A DNA stretch of 64,000 nt from Streptomyces flavochromogenes. Lineage in GTDB: Bacteria > Actinomycetota > Actinomycetes > Streptomycetales > Streptomycetaceae. The notes under the pieces were generated by a model. The model made no database searches, had not been told where the DNA came from, and worked only from the letters and a program-made list of their open reading frames with translations. How positions within the stretch are numbered: position 1 is the first letter of the stretch; every line of letters begins with the position of its first letter. The stretch covers positions 1 to 64,000 of the forward strand of contig NZ_JNZO01000016.1 in NCBI RefSeq assembly GCF_000717595.1, read 5' to 3'. The position numbers and the translations under genes were made by a program. Below, piece by piece: positions 6,672-14,701 of this stretch.

Positions 6672-7822
6672 TGGGGCGGGATTCCCGGCTGCCCGTCGTG
6701 ATCGTCGCCGGGATCCACTCGGACGCCCGCAAGGAGGCCGTCGACCGCCTCCTGCGGGCCGTTCCCGGCAGCGTCGCCCTCCACCACGACCTGACGGGCG
6801 CGCCGGACGGGACGGTGCGCCGCCTCGTCCGCGACGCGAGCGGGCTCCTGTCCGAGGACGGGACGCCCCTCGTCAACGACTGCGCGTGCTGCGCGCTGCG
6901 CGAGGACCTCGTACCGGAGCTGGAGCGGCTGGCCGGTACCGGCCGGTCCCGGCTCGCCGTGGTCGAACTGTGGGACTCGGTCGAGCCCAGGGCGATGGCC
7001 GAGGTCGTGGCGGCGCACGCGGGAGACGCGCTGGTCCTCACGAACGTGATCACCGCGGTGGACCCGGCTCTCGTGCTGCCCTGCCTCGCCAACGGCGACG
7101 ACCTCGCCGAAGCCGGCCTGGCGGCCGCTCCCACCGACCGGCGCACCGTCGGCGACACCTTCGCCCGTCAGCTGGAGTACGCGCCTGTCCTCGCCCTCGT
7201 CGACAAGGGGGAGGCCGACGAGGAGGACCGTGCGCTGCTCGCCCAGCTGCACCCCACCGCCCGCCGGGTGGCGGCCGACTCGGGTGATCTGGTCGAGGCC
7301 GCCTTCGCGGGATTCGACGTCGAGGCCGCCGCCGCGGCTCAGCACCCCGCGTGCGCGCTGCTGCCGCAGGACGCGGACGACGCCGGTGTCGCGACCCTCG
7401 TCTGGCACCGCCGACGTCCCTTCCATCCCGAGCGGCTGTACGCCGCGCTGGAGGACCTGTGCTGCGCCGCCGCACGCAGCCGTGGCCGGTTCTGGCTGGC
7501 CGACCGCCCCGACACCCTGCTGGCCTGGGACGCCGCGGGCGGTGCGCTGTGCGTCGAGAGCGCCGGCCCGTGGCTCGCCTCCCTGCCGGACGCCGCCTGG
7601 GAGTCGGTCCCGCCGATGCGACGGGCCGCCGCCGCTCTGGACTGGCACCCCGAACACGGCGACTGCTGTCAGCACCTCGTCTTCACTTCGCCCGGGCTCG
7701 ACCGCGACGGACTGGAACGGCTCCTCGAGTCCTGCCTGCTCACGGACGAGGAGTACGCGTCCGGGCCGGACGGCTGGAGGCACCTGCCCGCAGCCTTCGA
7801 CTCCCTCCTCGACGCCGCCTGA
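6671..7822 (+). CDS. COG0523/CobW-like protein with a degenerate GTPase P-loop
   Basis: A 383-residue protein with COG0523 (CobW/YeiR/ZigA) layout. The putative metal site, CACC (Cys71, Cys73, Cys74), lies in NDCACCALRED. The C-terminal CobW_C part ends in a His-rich GDCCQHLVF strand. The family normally has GxxGxGK(T/S) at the start; here the place is taken by AGIHSDARKEA (residues 13-23), without Gly-Lys-Thr. The NKxD guanine motif is replaced by VDKGEAD. Metal binding is therefore plausible but GTP hydrolysis doubtful. It is coupled to rpmE and followed by rpsR, so it belongs to the zinc-starvation set. It may handle zinc or interact with the alternative ribosome; this is inference. Confidence 0.85.
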   Translation: MGRDSRLPVVIVAGIHSDARKEAVDRLLRAVPGSVALHHDLTGAPDGTVRRLVRDASGLLSEDGTPLVNDCACCALREDLVPELERLAGTGRSRLAVVELWDSVEPRAMAEVVAAHAGDALVLTNVITAVDPALVLPCLANGDDLAEAGLAAAPTDRRTVGDTFARQLEYAPVLALVDKGEADEEDRALLAQLHPTARRVAADSGDLVEAAFAGFDVEAAAAAQHPACALLPQDADDAGVATLVWHRRRPFHPERLYAALEDLCCAAARSRGRFWLADRPDTLLAWDAAGGALCVESAGPWLASLPDAAWESVPPMRRAAAALDWHPEHGDCCQHLVFTSPGLDRDGLERLLESCLLTDEEYASGPDGWRHLPAAFDSLLDAA

Positions 7823-7873
7823 CCCACGAACGACTCGACCCGGCAGAACTCCTGCCCCCGGAAGGACATCCTC

Positions 7874-8110
7874 ATGGCCCGCCGCCAGGAACCCCGCAAG
7901 CCTCCGAAGTCCCGCCCCAACCCGCTCGACGCCGCCGGGATCACGTCCATCGACTACAAGGACACCGATCTGCTGCGGACGTTCGTCTCGGACCGCGGCA
8001 AGATCCGCAGCCGCCGTGTCACCCGGGTCACCGCCCAGCAGCAGCGGCAGCTCGCCGCCGCCGTCAAGAACGCCCGGGAGATGGCCCTGCTGCCGTACGT
8101 CACCCGGTGA
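7874..8110 (+). CDS. rpsR: Ribosomal protein S18, zinc-independent paralogue
   Basis: A 78-residue S18: a basic N-terminus, then [27 protein letters not shown] (the S18 core, in part) and [21 protein letters not shown]. It has no Cys, unlike the zinc-containing S18 form. S18 sits on the 30S platform next to S6. GGAAGGACA precedes the ATG. It is the last gene of the rightward zinc-starvation block, 51 bases after the COG0523 gene. Confidence 0.95.
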   Translation: MARRQEPRKPPKSRPNPLDAAGITSIDYKDTDLLRTFVSDRGKIRSRRVTRVTAQQQRQLAAAVKNAREMALLPYVTR

Positions 8111-8146
8111 GATCCGGGAGGGAGGGCCGCCCGCCGGGCCGACCGG

Positions 8147-8188
8147 GGGGAGCACCCGTGGCCACGGTCCGGCATCCCCCTGCTCCCC
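8147..8188 (+). terminator. Possible stem-loop after rpsR
   Basis: GGGGAGCA (8147-8154) and TGCTCCCC (8181-8188) are perfectly complementary but enclose 26 bases. It lies 37 bases after the rpsR stop, where the operon should end. The long loop makes it a weak candidate. Confidence 0.3.
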
Positions 8189-8287
8189 GGCCGCGTGCCC
8201 GACCGTGTGCTCACCCGTTCGTCCCGCCCTGTCTGGCCGGAACCGTGCGGGCGGGATTGGCTGGGCGCACACCGCGAGGAGGCACCC

Positions 8288-9586
8288 GTGCCGGACGACG
8301 AGAATCAGAACGAACTGGCCGCGTTGCGCGCGCGGGTCGCCGCGCTGGAGGGGGAGGCGGCCGCCCGGCCCGCTCCTCGCCATCGAGGCCGCTCGTTCCT
8401 GGCCGCCGTGCTCATCGTGATCGGGTGCCTCCTCGTTCCGCTGGGCATCGTCGCCGCGTGGACCTCCGACATCGTCGGCGACACCGACCGGTACGTCGCC
8501 ACGGTCGCCCCGCTCGCCTCCGACGCGGACGTGCAGGCGGCGGTCGCCAACCGGGTCACCGGCGCGGTGATGGAGCACATCGACCTGGAGGCCCTCTTGG
8601 AGGGGGTCGCGCCCGAACAGCGTCCGCTGCTCGCCAAGGCGCTGGGGAAGCTCGGCGGCTCGCTGGAGAGCGCGGTCAGCAGCTTCGTCCACGACAAGGC
8701 GCAGGACGTCGTCGCGTCGGACGCCTTCGAGACGGTCTGGACCGATGCCAACCGGGCCGTCCACACCGCCCTCGTCCGCGCCCTGACGGGCAGCGGCGAC
8801 GGAGCCGTACAGATCAACAACGACACCGTGACGGTCGACCTCGCACCCGTGATCGAACGGGTGAAGGAACGGCTCGTCGACGCGGGACTCACCGTGGCCG
8901 CCAAGATCCCGGAGGTCCACACCGACTTCACGGTCGTCAAGTCCGAGGACATCGGCAAGGTCAAGACCGGGTTCCGCCTGCTTCAGGTGATGGGTCTGTG
9001 GCTGCCGGTGATCGCGGTGCTGCTGGTGGTCGCGGGCGTCCTGCTGTCCACCCATCGTCGGCGCACCGTGATCGCCTCCGCGATCGGCGTCGCCGTCGCG
9101 GCCCTGGTCCTCGGCATCGCTCTGACCGTGTTCCGTACGGTCTACCTCAACGCCCTGCCCGACACCGTCTCCCAGCCCGCCGCCGGGTCCGTCTACGACG
9201 CGCTGATCCACTTCCTGCGCACCACGGTCCGCATGGTGGTGACCCTGGGCCTGGTGGTCGCCCTCGCCGCCTGGCTCACCGGCCCCAGCCGCCCCGCGGT
9301 CGTCGTCCGCCGCATGTGGAACTCCGGCATCGACGCGACCCGTGGCGCGGCGGACCGGGCCGGTCTGAAGACGGGCCCGGTCGGTCCCTTCGCCCGCCGG
9401 TACCGGACGTGGATCACCTGGATCCTGGTGGCCCTGGCCGTCCTCGTGTACGTCCTGTGGGACCACCCCACCGGCTGGGTGGTCGTCGGTCTCGCGCTGG
9501 CCCTGCTGTTCGCCTTCGCGGTGGTCCGGTTCCTCGGGGCGGAGCATGTGGACGCCGACGAGGAAGCGCCGCCTCTCCGGGCGTAG
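8288..9586 (+). CDS. Six-TM integral membrane protein of unknown function
   Basis: A 432-residue protein. A short charged N-terminus with a possible coiled coil (ELAALRARVAALEGE) precedes TM1 (about 36-58). A region of about 170 residues follows that should lie outside the cell. Five hydrophobic segments then lie between about 230 and 420. The GTG at 8288 is chosen because AGGAGG lies five bases upstream; an earlier ATG at 8195 would add a basic, non-hydrophobic extension. I do not recognise a named domain. It precedes the YihY gene by a few bases on the same strand, so both probably form an envelope-related operon. Confidence 0.85.
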   Translation: MPDDENQNELAALRARVAALEGEAAARPAPRHRGRSFLAAVLIVIGCLLVPLGIVAAWTSDIVGDTDRYVATVAPLASDADVQAAVANRVTGAVMEHIDLEALLEGVAPEQRPLLAKALGKLGGSLESAVSSFVHDKAQDVVASDAFETVWTDANRAVHTALVRALTGSGDGAVQINNDTVTVDLAPVIERVKERLVDAGLTVAAKIPEVHTDFTVVKSEDIGKVKTGFRLLQVMGLWLPVIAVLLVVAGVLLSTHRRRTVIASAIGVAVAALVLGIALTVFRTVYLNALPDTVSQPAAGSVYDALIHFLRTTVRMVVTLGLVVALAAWLTGPSRPAVVVRRMWNSGIDATRGAADRAGLKTGPVGPFARRYRTWITWILVALAVLVYVLWDHPTGWVVVGLALALLFAFAVVRFLGAEHVDADEEAPPLRA

Positions 9587-9591
9587 GGCGG

Positions 9592-10500
9592 ATGTCCGGA
9601 GAAGGCCGGATGGCGCGTGGGGCGGCCCGATGGCGGCGACTGCGCGCGAGGGCGGAGGAGCGGCTGCCCGTCCTCACCGAGATCGCGAGCCGGCTGCTGG
9701 GCGGGAGCCTGCTGGACGCGGGGACCCGGCTCGCGGCTCAGGCCTTCCTGGCCGCCGTACCGCTGCTGTTCGCCGTCGCGGCCTTCGCCCCGGCCTCCGT
9801 ACGCGACCAGCTGCGGGAATCCCTGCGTGCGATGTTCGGGCTGACCGGGCGCTCGGACGTCGAGCTGCAGCAGATCCTGGGCGACTCCGCCGACGAGGAG
9901 CTGCGGGAGACGACCGGTGCGGTCGGTCTGGTCATCGCGCTGGTCTCCGCGACCAGCTTCAGCCGGGCCATGGCGAGGGTCTGCGAGCGGGCCTGGGCCC
10001 TGCCCAAGGCGAAGACGCGGGTCGCGGCCTGGCGGTGGGTGGTGTGGCTGCTCGCGCTGTTCCTGGTGGTCCTCGTGCAGGGCCCGCTGCGGAACGGCTT
10101 CGGCGTGGGCCTCTGGCTCGGGGTGCCGGTCTTCTTCCTCGTGAGCGTGGGCATCTGGATGTGGTCGCAGCATCTGCTGCTGGCCAAACGTGTCCCCTGG
10201 CTGCACCTGCTCCCCGGCGCGATCCTGGCGGCCGCGGCGACGAGCGCCCTGGCCCTGACGGCCCGGCTGTACATGCCCGCCGCGCTGAACAGGGCGCTGG
10301 GGGAGTACGGCTCCCTCGGCCTCGTCCTCACGCTGCTGTCCTGGCTGATCGTCGTGTGCGCGGGGATCACGTTCGCGCTCACCATCGGAGCGGTACTGGC
10401 TCAGGAGCCGCCCCTGTCGCACCACCTGGGGCCGATGGGCGACCCGCCGGGCGGGGCGGCGGACGGAGACGCGACACCCGCGCCCGAGCCGGATCCGTGA
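9592..10500 (+). CDS. YihY/BrkB family integral membrane protein
   Basis: A 302-residue protein of the UPF0761 (YihY/virulence factor BrkB) family with about six TM segments, starting near LLDAGTRLAAQAFLAAVPLLF. The family is annotated in membrane and envelope functions, but its biochemical role is not settled, and the old RNase BN label is wrong. The start at 9592 is six bases after the previous stop. An alternative ATG at 9610 has a better ribosome site (GGAGAAGG) and would remove six residues. The C-terminus is a Pro/Asp-rich cytoplasmic tail. A LapA-like gene converges 43 bases downstream. Confidence 0.88.
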   Translation: MSGEGRMARGAARWRRLRARAEERLPVLTEIASRLLGGSLLDAGTRLAAQAFLAAVPLLFAVAAFAPASVRDQLRESLRAMFGLTGRSDVELQQILGDSADEELRETTGAVGLVIALVSATSFSRAMARVCERAWALPKAKTRVAAWRWVVWLLALFLVVLVQGPLRNGFGVGLWLGVPVFFLVSVGIWMWSQHLLLAKRVPWLHLLPGAILAAAATSALALTARLYMPAALNRALGEYGSLGLVLTLLSWLIVVCAGITFALTIGAVLAQEPPLSHHLGPMGDPPGGAADGDATPAPEPDP

Positions 10501-10543
10501 CGGACCGACCCGCTTCAGCGCGTGCCGTGCCGCCCTCTCCGCT

Positions 10544-10738
10544 TCACCGCTGTGCGCGGCGCCGGGCGATGAGCAGGCCGAGGACGATGCCCACGAGGAG
10601 GGTGACGGTGAGGACGATCCACAGGGGAAGGGTGACCGTCGGGATCCAGAGCCTGACGGTGATCGAACCGGTATTGGCCGCGATGAACCAGATGGCCAGG
10701 GCGGCGAGGATCACGAAACCGATGGTGCGCACACGCAT
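10544..10738 (-). CDS. LapA-domain (DUF1049) small membrane protein
   Basis: A 64-residue protein with two TM segments separated by the typical LapA stretch NTGSITVRLWIP. It ends in a basic tail (IARRRAQR). In Proteobacteria LapA helps lipopolysaccharide assembly; in actinobacteria the role of this fold is unknown. The ATG at 10738 is chosen because the first helix begins right after it (RTIGFVILAALAIWF); an upstream ATG would add about 25 unrelated residues. It is monocistronic, convergent with the YihY gene. Confidence 0.8.
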   Translation of the reverse strand: MRVRTIGFVILAALAIWFIAANTGSITVRLWIPTVTLPLWIVLTVTLLVGIVLGLLIARRRAQR

Positions 10739-10840
10739 GTCCCGCCCCTTGACCGTCAAGGTCGAGGGGCCGTGCGACGTGTCTGCGGTCTTCTGGCGCA
10801 TAGATCCCATTATCGGCCGATCGTGCCGCCCGGTCGATCG

Positions 10841-11185
10841 GACGGCATCGCCGACAAGGCGTGCGACGCCGCCACCCTGACCTACGTGCGCTCCTTCACC
10901 AGCACCCTGCGCGCCAAGACCTATCGCGCCGGCCTCGGCTTCAGCAGCTCCGGCGCCAAGGCGATCGCCACCGCCGAGAACCGCACGGACCTGCCGGGAA
11001 ACCTCTGGTGCGCCCGGTGGAACGGCCAGGGGACCAACACCAGGGACTGGCCCTGGGATCCGAAGCTGTACACCGACCACAGCCGCGGCCACCACTGCAA
11101 GGCCGACAGCAGGGAGACCCGCGGCGCCCACACCATCACCGTCGGCCGCAACGCCTGGGACGCCCCGGTCGCCGTCATCGGCTGA
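10841..11185 (+). pseudogene. Remnant of a DUF1906 glycoside-hydrolase-like protein
   Basis: The frame resembles the C-terminal half of Rv2525c-like (DUF1906) secreted proteins: a helix with TYVRSFTSTLR, a strand RAGLGFSSSGAKAIA, WCARWNGQ, and a terminal HTITVGRNAWD strand. The N-terminal half, with the signal peptide and catalytic-site strands, is missing. The upstream part of the frame (from ATG 10772) is unrelated sequence overlapping the LapA leader. No ribosome site precedes it. A 5'-truncated gene relic is the simplest reading; the assignment to DUF1906 is from memory of the family pattern. Confidence 0.5.
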
Positions 11186-11263
11186 CCTGGTCGGACCGGT
11201 TCGGCCGTGACAGCCGTGCCCCCGGTCGAAGGGGCGGGCGTGAGAGATGAGAGGGTCTAGCGG

Positions 11264-12514
11264 GTGAGCGAGACATCACCGAACACCCTTCAATACCGTG
11301 TCGACGGGCAGGAACAGGCGCCCGTCCTCGTCCTGGGCCCCTCGCTGGGCACCACATGGCACATGTGGGACCGGCAGATACCGGAGCTCACCCGGGACTG
11401 GCGGGTCGTCCGTTTCGACCTTCCCGGGCACGGCGGGGCGCCCGCCGAGCCCTTCACCTCCGTCGCCGAGCTCGGCGACCGGCTCCTCGCCACCCTCGAC
11501 TCGATCGGCGTCCAGCGCTTCGGGTACGCGGGCTGTTCCCTCGGCGGCGCCGTCGGCCTCGATCTGGCGCTGCGCGCGCCCCACCGGGTCGCCTCCCTCG
11601 CCCTGGTCGCCACCTCGCCCCGGTTCGGCAGCGCCGACGAGTTCCGCCAGCGCGGTGTCATCGTCCGCGCCAACGGTCTGGAGCCGATGGCCCGCACCGC
11701 GCCCGAGCAGTGGTTCACCTCGGTGTTCGCCGGCGCGCAGCCCGCGATCGTGGACTGGGCCGTGCAGATGGTCCGGACGACCGATCCCGCCTGCTACATC
11801 GCCGCCTGCGAGGCCCTCGCCGTCTTCGACGTGCGTGAGGCCCTCGACCGGATCGCCATCCCGGCCCTCGTCCTCGTCGGCTCGGAGGACCAGGTCACCG
11901 GCCCCGCCGAGGCCCGCACCCTGGTCGCGGGGATCGCCGACGCCCGGCTCGCCGTCGTCCCCGGCGCCTCGCACCTGGCTCCCGTCGAGCAGCCCGCAGC
12001 CGTCACCGACCTGCTCATCGAGCACTTCGCCGGTGCGGCCCCGGACACCAGCGGCACCCTGACCGTGCCGCCGCTGCCCGCGGCCCCGGCGCCCGCGGCC
12101 GAGCCGGTCCCGGACGCCGAGCCCGCCGGGGCCGGCCGCCCCGACCCGTACGAGAAGGGGCTCGGGCTGCGGCGCGAGGTCCTCGGCGACGCCCATGTCG
12201 ACCAGGCCCTCTCCGGAGACGCCGACGGCGCCTTCCAGGACCTCGTCACCCGGTACGCCTGGGGCGAGGTCTGGAGCCGGGACGGCCTCGACCGGCGCAC
12301 CCGGAGCGTCGTCACCCTGACGGCCCTCATCGCCGGAGGCCACCGGGAGGCCCTCGCCGACCACACCCGCGCGGCCCTCCGCAACGGCCTCTCCGCCGAG
12401 GAGCTCCGCGAAATCGTGCTCCACACGGGCGTGTACTGCGGCTTCCCCGCCGCCGAGACCGCGCTGCATGTCATCGCCCGGGTCGTCGAGGAGGAGACGA
12501 CGCCCCCGGCGTAG
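11264..12514 (+). CDS. 3-oxoadipate enol-lactonase / 4-carboxymuconolactone decarboxylase fusion (PcaL-type)
   Basis: A 416-residue two-domain protein. Residues 1-260 are an alpha/beta hydrolase of PcaD type, with nucleophile Ser92 in GCSLGG and a late GASHLAP His. A Pro/Ala linker of about 30 residues follows. Residues about 295-410 are a carboxymuconolactone decarboxylase (AhpD-like fold; RREVLGDAHVD, VLHTGVYCGFPAAETA). Together they convert 4-carboxymuconolactone to 3-oxoadipate in the protocatechuate branch of the beta-ketoadipate pathway. The fusion is known in actinobacteria as PcaL. No other pca gene is nearby, so the substrate may differ. Start GTG 11264. Confidence 0.85.
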   Translation: MSETSPNTLQYRVDGQEQAPVLVLGPSLGTTWHMWDRQIPELTRDWRVVRFDLPGHGGAPAEPFTSVAELGDRLLATLDSIGVQRFGYAGCSLGGAVGLDLALRAPHRVASLALVATSPRFGSADEFRQRGVIVRANGLEPMARTAPEQWFTSVFAGAQPAIVDWAVQMVRTTDPACYIAACEALAVFDVREALDRIAIPALVLVGSEDQVTGPAEARTLVAGIADARLAVVPGASHLAPVEQPAAVTDLLIEHFAGAAPDTSGTLTVPPLPAAPAPAAEPVPDAEPAGAGRPDPYEKGLGLRREVLGDAHVDQALSGDADGAFQDLVTRYAWGEVWSRDGLDRRTRSVVTLTALIAGGHREALADHTRAALRNGLSAEELREIVLHTGVYCGFPAAETALHVIARVVEEETTPPA

Positions 12515-12517
12515 CCT
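12512..12517 (+). promoter_or_regulatory. -10 box inside the stop codon region, leaderless MBL gene
   Basis: TAGCCT includes the TAG stop of the preceding gene. It is followed by six bases and then GTG 12524. No Shine-Dalgarno sequence is present. This arrangement matches leaderless promoters. Confidence 0.45.
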
Positions 12518-12523
12518 GGCCCC

Positions 12524-13159
12524 GTGAAGCTGACGAAGAAGTCCCACGCGTGCGTGCGGCTGGAGAAGGACGGGCGGACGCTCGTCCTCGACCCCGGCAT
12601 GTTCACCGAGGAGGACGCGGTCCTCGGGGCCGACGCCCTGCTCGTGACGCACGAGCACCCCGACCACTTCGACGAGGGTCACCTGCGGGCCGCACTGGAG
12701 GCCGACCCGGCCGCCGAGATCTGGACGCTGCGCAGCGTCGCCGACCGGCTCTCGGCGGCCTTCCCGGGCCGCGTGCACACCGTCGGGCACGGTGACACGT
12801 TCACGGCCGCCGGGTTCGACGTCCAGGTGCACGGCGAGCTGCACGCCGTGATCCACCCCGACATCCCGCGCATCACCAACGTCGGATACCTCGTCGACGG
12901 CGGCGCCGTCTTCCACCCCGGCGACGCGCTCACCGTGCCCGACCACCCCGTGGACACGCTGCTGCTCCCCGTCATGGCCCCCTGGAACAAGATCTCCGAG
13001 GTCATCGACTACGTGCGCGAGGTCGAGCCGCGCCGCGCGTACGACATCCACGACGCCCTGCTCACGGACCTCGCGCGGCCCATCTACGACCGCCAGATCG
13101 GCGCGCTCGGCGGCACGGACCACCGGCGGCTCGCCCCCGGCGCCTCCGCCGAGCTCTGA
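12524..13159 (+). CDS. MBL-fold metallo-hydrolase, UlaG-like
   Basis: A 211-residue metallo-beta-lactamase-fold protein with the metal-binding HxHxDH motif (His43, His45, Asp47, His48 in THEHPDHFD). Further ligands are a His in the ELHAVIHPD stretch, the Asp in FHPGDAL and the final YDIHDALL. It belongs to the broad UlaG/YtnP-like branch of small zinc hydrolases; the substrate is not predictable. It begins ten bases after the PcaL-type gene and appears to have its own leaderless promoter. Downstream is exonuclease III. Confidence 0.8.
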   Translation: MKLTKKSHACVRLEKDGRTLVLDPGMFTEEDAVLGADALLVTHEHPDHFDEGHLRAALEADPAAEIWTLRSVADRLSAAFPGRVHTVGHGDTFTAAGFDVQVHGELHAVIHPDIPRITNVGYLVDGGAVFHPGDALTVPDHPVDTLLLPVMAPWNKISEVIDYVREVEPRRAYDIHDALLTDLARPIYDRQIGALGGTDHRRLAPGASAEL

Positions 13160-13224
13160 GCCCGTCCGCCGGGCACCCCCGGCCGCTCCAGCCCGGCACG
13201 GCGTCGATTGTCGGACCCCGCACG

Positions 13225-13230
13225 TAGGCT
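13225..13230 (+). promoter_or_regulatory. -10 box of the exonuclease III gene, leaderless
   Basis: TAGGCT is followed by seven bases and then ATG 13238, without a Shine-Dalgarno sequence. Confidence 0.45.
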
Positions 13231-13237
13231 TGCGCAC

Positions 13238-14017
13238 ATGCGCATCGCCACCTGGAACGTCAATTCGATCACCGCCCGGCTGCCCCGTCTCCTCGCCTGG
13301 CTGGAGAGCAGCGGCACGGACGTGCTGTGCATCCAGGAGACCAAGTGCACCGCCGAGCAGTTCCCCACCGAGGAGCTGCGCGCCCTCGGCTACGAGTCCG
13401 TGGTGAACGCCACGGGCCGGTGGAACGGTGTGGCCCTGGTCTCCCGAGTCGGCCTCGCGGACGTGGTCACGGGCCTGCCCGGCGGCCCGGAGTACGACGC
13501 GGCGGAGGAGCCCCGGGCGATCTCCGCGACCTGCGGCCCGGTCCGCGTCTGGTCGGTGTACGTGCCGAACGGCCGGGAGGTCGAGCACGAGCACTACGCC
13601 TACAAGCTGCGCTGGCTGGAGGCCCTGAAGGCGGCCGTCGCGGAGGACGCGGCGGGGGACCGGCCCTTCGCGGTCCTCGGCGACTACAACATCGCGCCGA
13701 CCGACGACGACGTCTGGGACCGGGCGGTCTTCGAGGGCCTGACGCACGTGACGGAGCCCGAGCGGGCCGCGCTCGCCGGTCTCCGCGAGACGGGTCTGGC
13801 CGACGTGGTCCCGCGCCCCCTCAAGTACGAGCACCCCTTCACGTACTGGGACTACCGCCAGCTGTGCTTCCCGAAGAACCGGGGCATGCGCATCGACCTG
13901 GTCTACGGCAACAAGCCCTTCGCCGAGGCCGTCACCGACAGCTACGTGGACCGCGAGGAGCGCAAGGGCAAGGGCGCCTCGGACCACGCGCCCGTCGTGG
14001 TCGACCTCGACGTGTAG
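13238..14017 (+). CDS. xth: Exodeoxyribonuclease III (AP endonuclease)
   Basis: A 259-residue member of the exonuclease-endonuclease-phosphatase family. It has MRIATWNVNSI at the start, the metal-ligand Glu34 in IQETK, the GDYNIAPTDDDVWD site, and the C-terminal GMRIDLVYGN and SDHAPVVVDLD with the catalytic His. It cleaves DNA at abasic sites and removes 3' blocks in base excision repair. The ATG at 13238 matches the conserved N-terminus exactly; an earlier start would add an unrelated extension. A strong stem-loop follows the stop. Confidence 0.95.
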   Translation: MRIATWNVNSITARLPRLLAWLESSGTDVLCIQETKCTAEQFPTEELRALGYESVVNATGRWNGVALVSRVGLADVVTGLPGGPEYDAAEEPRAISATCGPVRVWSVYVPNGREVEHEHYAYKLRWLEALKAAVAEDAAGDRPFAVLGDYNIAPTDDDVWDRAVFEGLTHVTEPERAALAGLRETGLADVVPRPLKYEHPFTYWDYRQLCFPKNRGMRIDLVYGNKPFAEAVTDSYVDREERKGKGASDHAPVVVDLDV

Positions 14018-14024
14018 AAGCGCC

Positions 14025-14067
14025 CGACCCACCCGGCGGCGGACGATCTCCGCGCGCCGGGTGGTCG
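14025..14067 (+). terminator. Stem-loop terminator after xth
   Basis: CGACC-c-ACCCGGCG pairs with CGCCGGGTGGTCG with one bulged C. Inside it GCGGA pairs with TCCGC. The long GC-rich stem begins seven bases after the xth stop. No U-tract follows. Confidence 0.5.
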
Positions 14068-14097
14068 ACGGGCAGGTGACGGTGCGAGGCTGTTCGG

Positions 14098-14541
14098 ATG
14101 AACATTCCATTCCTGGACATCTGGCGCAAGCGGCACGCACCCGAACCGGCCGGCTCCCCGCTGGTCGCGGCCTTCGACCGTGACCCCGACGGTGTGGCCG
14201 AGCTGCTCGCCGAGTGCGAGCTGCTGCGCGCCCGTGTCGCGCAGTCCGGGGTGGCACTCGACGACACCCCGCGTTCTCTCCAGGAGCTGGACCAGCTGCC
14301 GCCCCGCTGGCGCGACGACCCGGAGGAGCTGCCCTGGATCGGGAACGACGCCGGGCTCTACCTCGGCACCGTGATCGTGCGGAACGTGCCCGGCGCGCGC
14401 TGGCAGGTGTGGCCCGGCGGCGGCCCCGTGGTGCGGCTCGCCTCCGGCCGGGAGATCCAGGTCGTCGAGGCCGGTCTCGACTGGGCGATGACGGGCTCGC
14501 CGGAGCTCTCCCAGGTGTACGCCGAGGCCGCCGAGTACTGA
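14098..14541 (+). CDS. Conserved Streptomyces protein of unknown function
   Basis: A 147-residue soluble, acidic protein. The N-terminus is MNIPFLDIWRKRH. A helical, Leu/Glu-rich segment (VAELLAECELLRARVAQSG) is followed by a beta-rich C-terminal half with VWPGGGPVVRLASGREIQVV. No signal peptide, TM or catalytic motif is seen. It resembles a short DUF family (DUF6278-like) of streptomycetes; this is from memory and unsure. The Gly-rich VRLASGREIQVVE motif is the most distinctive part. Single gene between xth and the glutamate transporter. Confidence 0.6.
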   Translation: MNIPFLDIWRKRHAPEPAGSPLVAAFDRDPDGVAELLAECELLRARVAQSGVALDDTPRSLQELDQLPPRWRDDPEELPWIGNDAGLYLGTVIVRNVPGARWQVWPGGGPVVRLASGREIQVVEAGLDWAMTGSPELSQVYAEAAEY

Positions 14542-14701
14542 GTCCGCAGCCGCGCTCGCTCCGGTCCCGCACCCTCCGCCCCACCACCCTTTTGCAGTAA
14601 ATACGGCTTATCTCGGTTTCATGCGTGTCGGGCGCGAAGTCCCTTTTCTGGTGGATAGCTTGCGCTGACTCGCACCGCTGAGAAATGGGGCAGGGCAGCG
14701 T

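Noticed and set aside
8147..8188. Riboswitch upstream of the six-TM membrane protein
   Set aside because: Only one long-loop stem is visible, with no recognisable riboswitch core.
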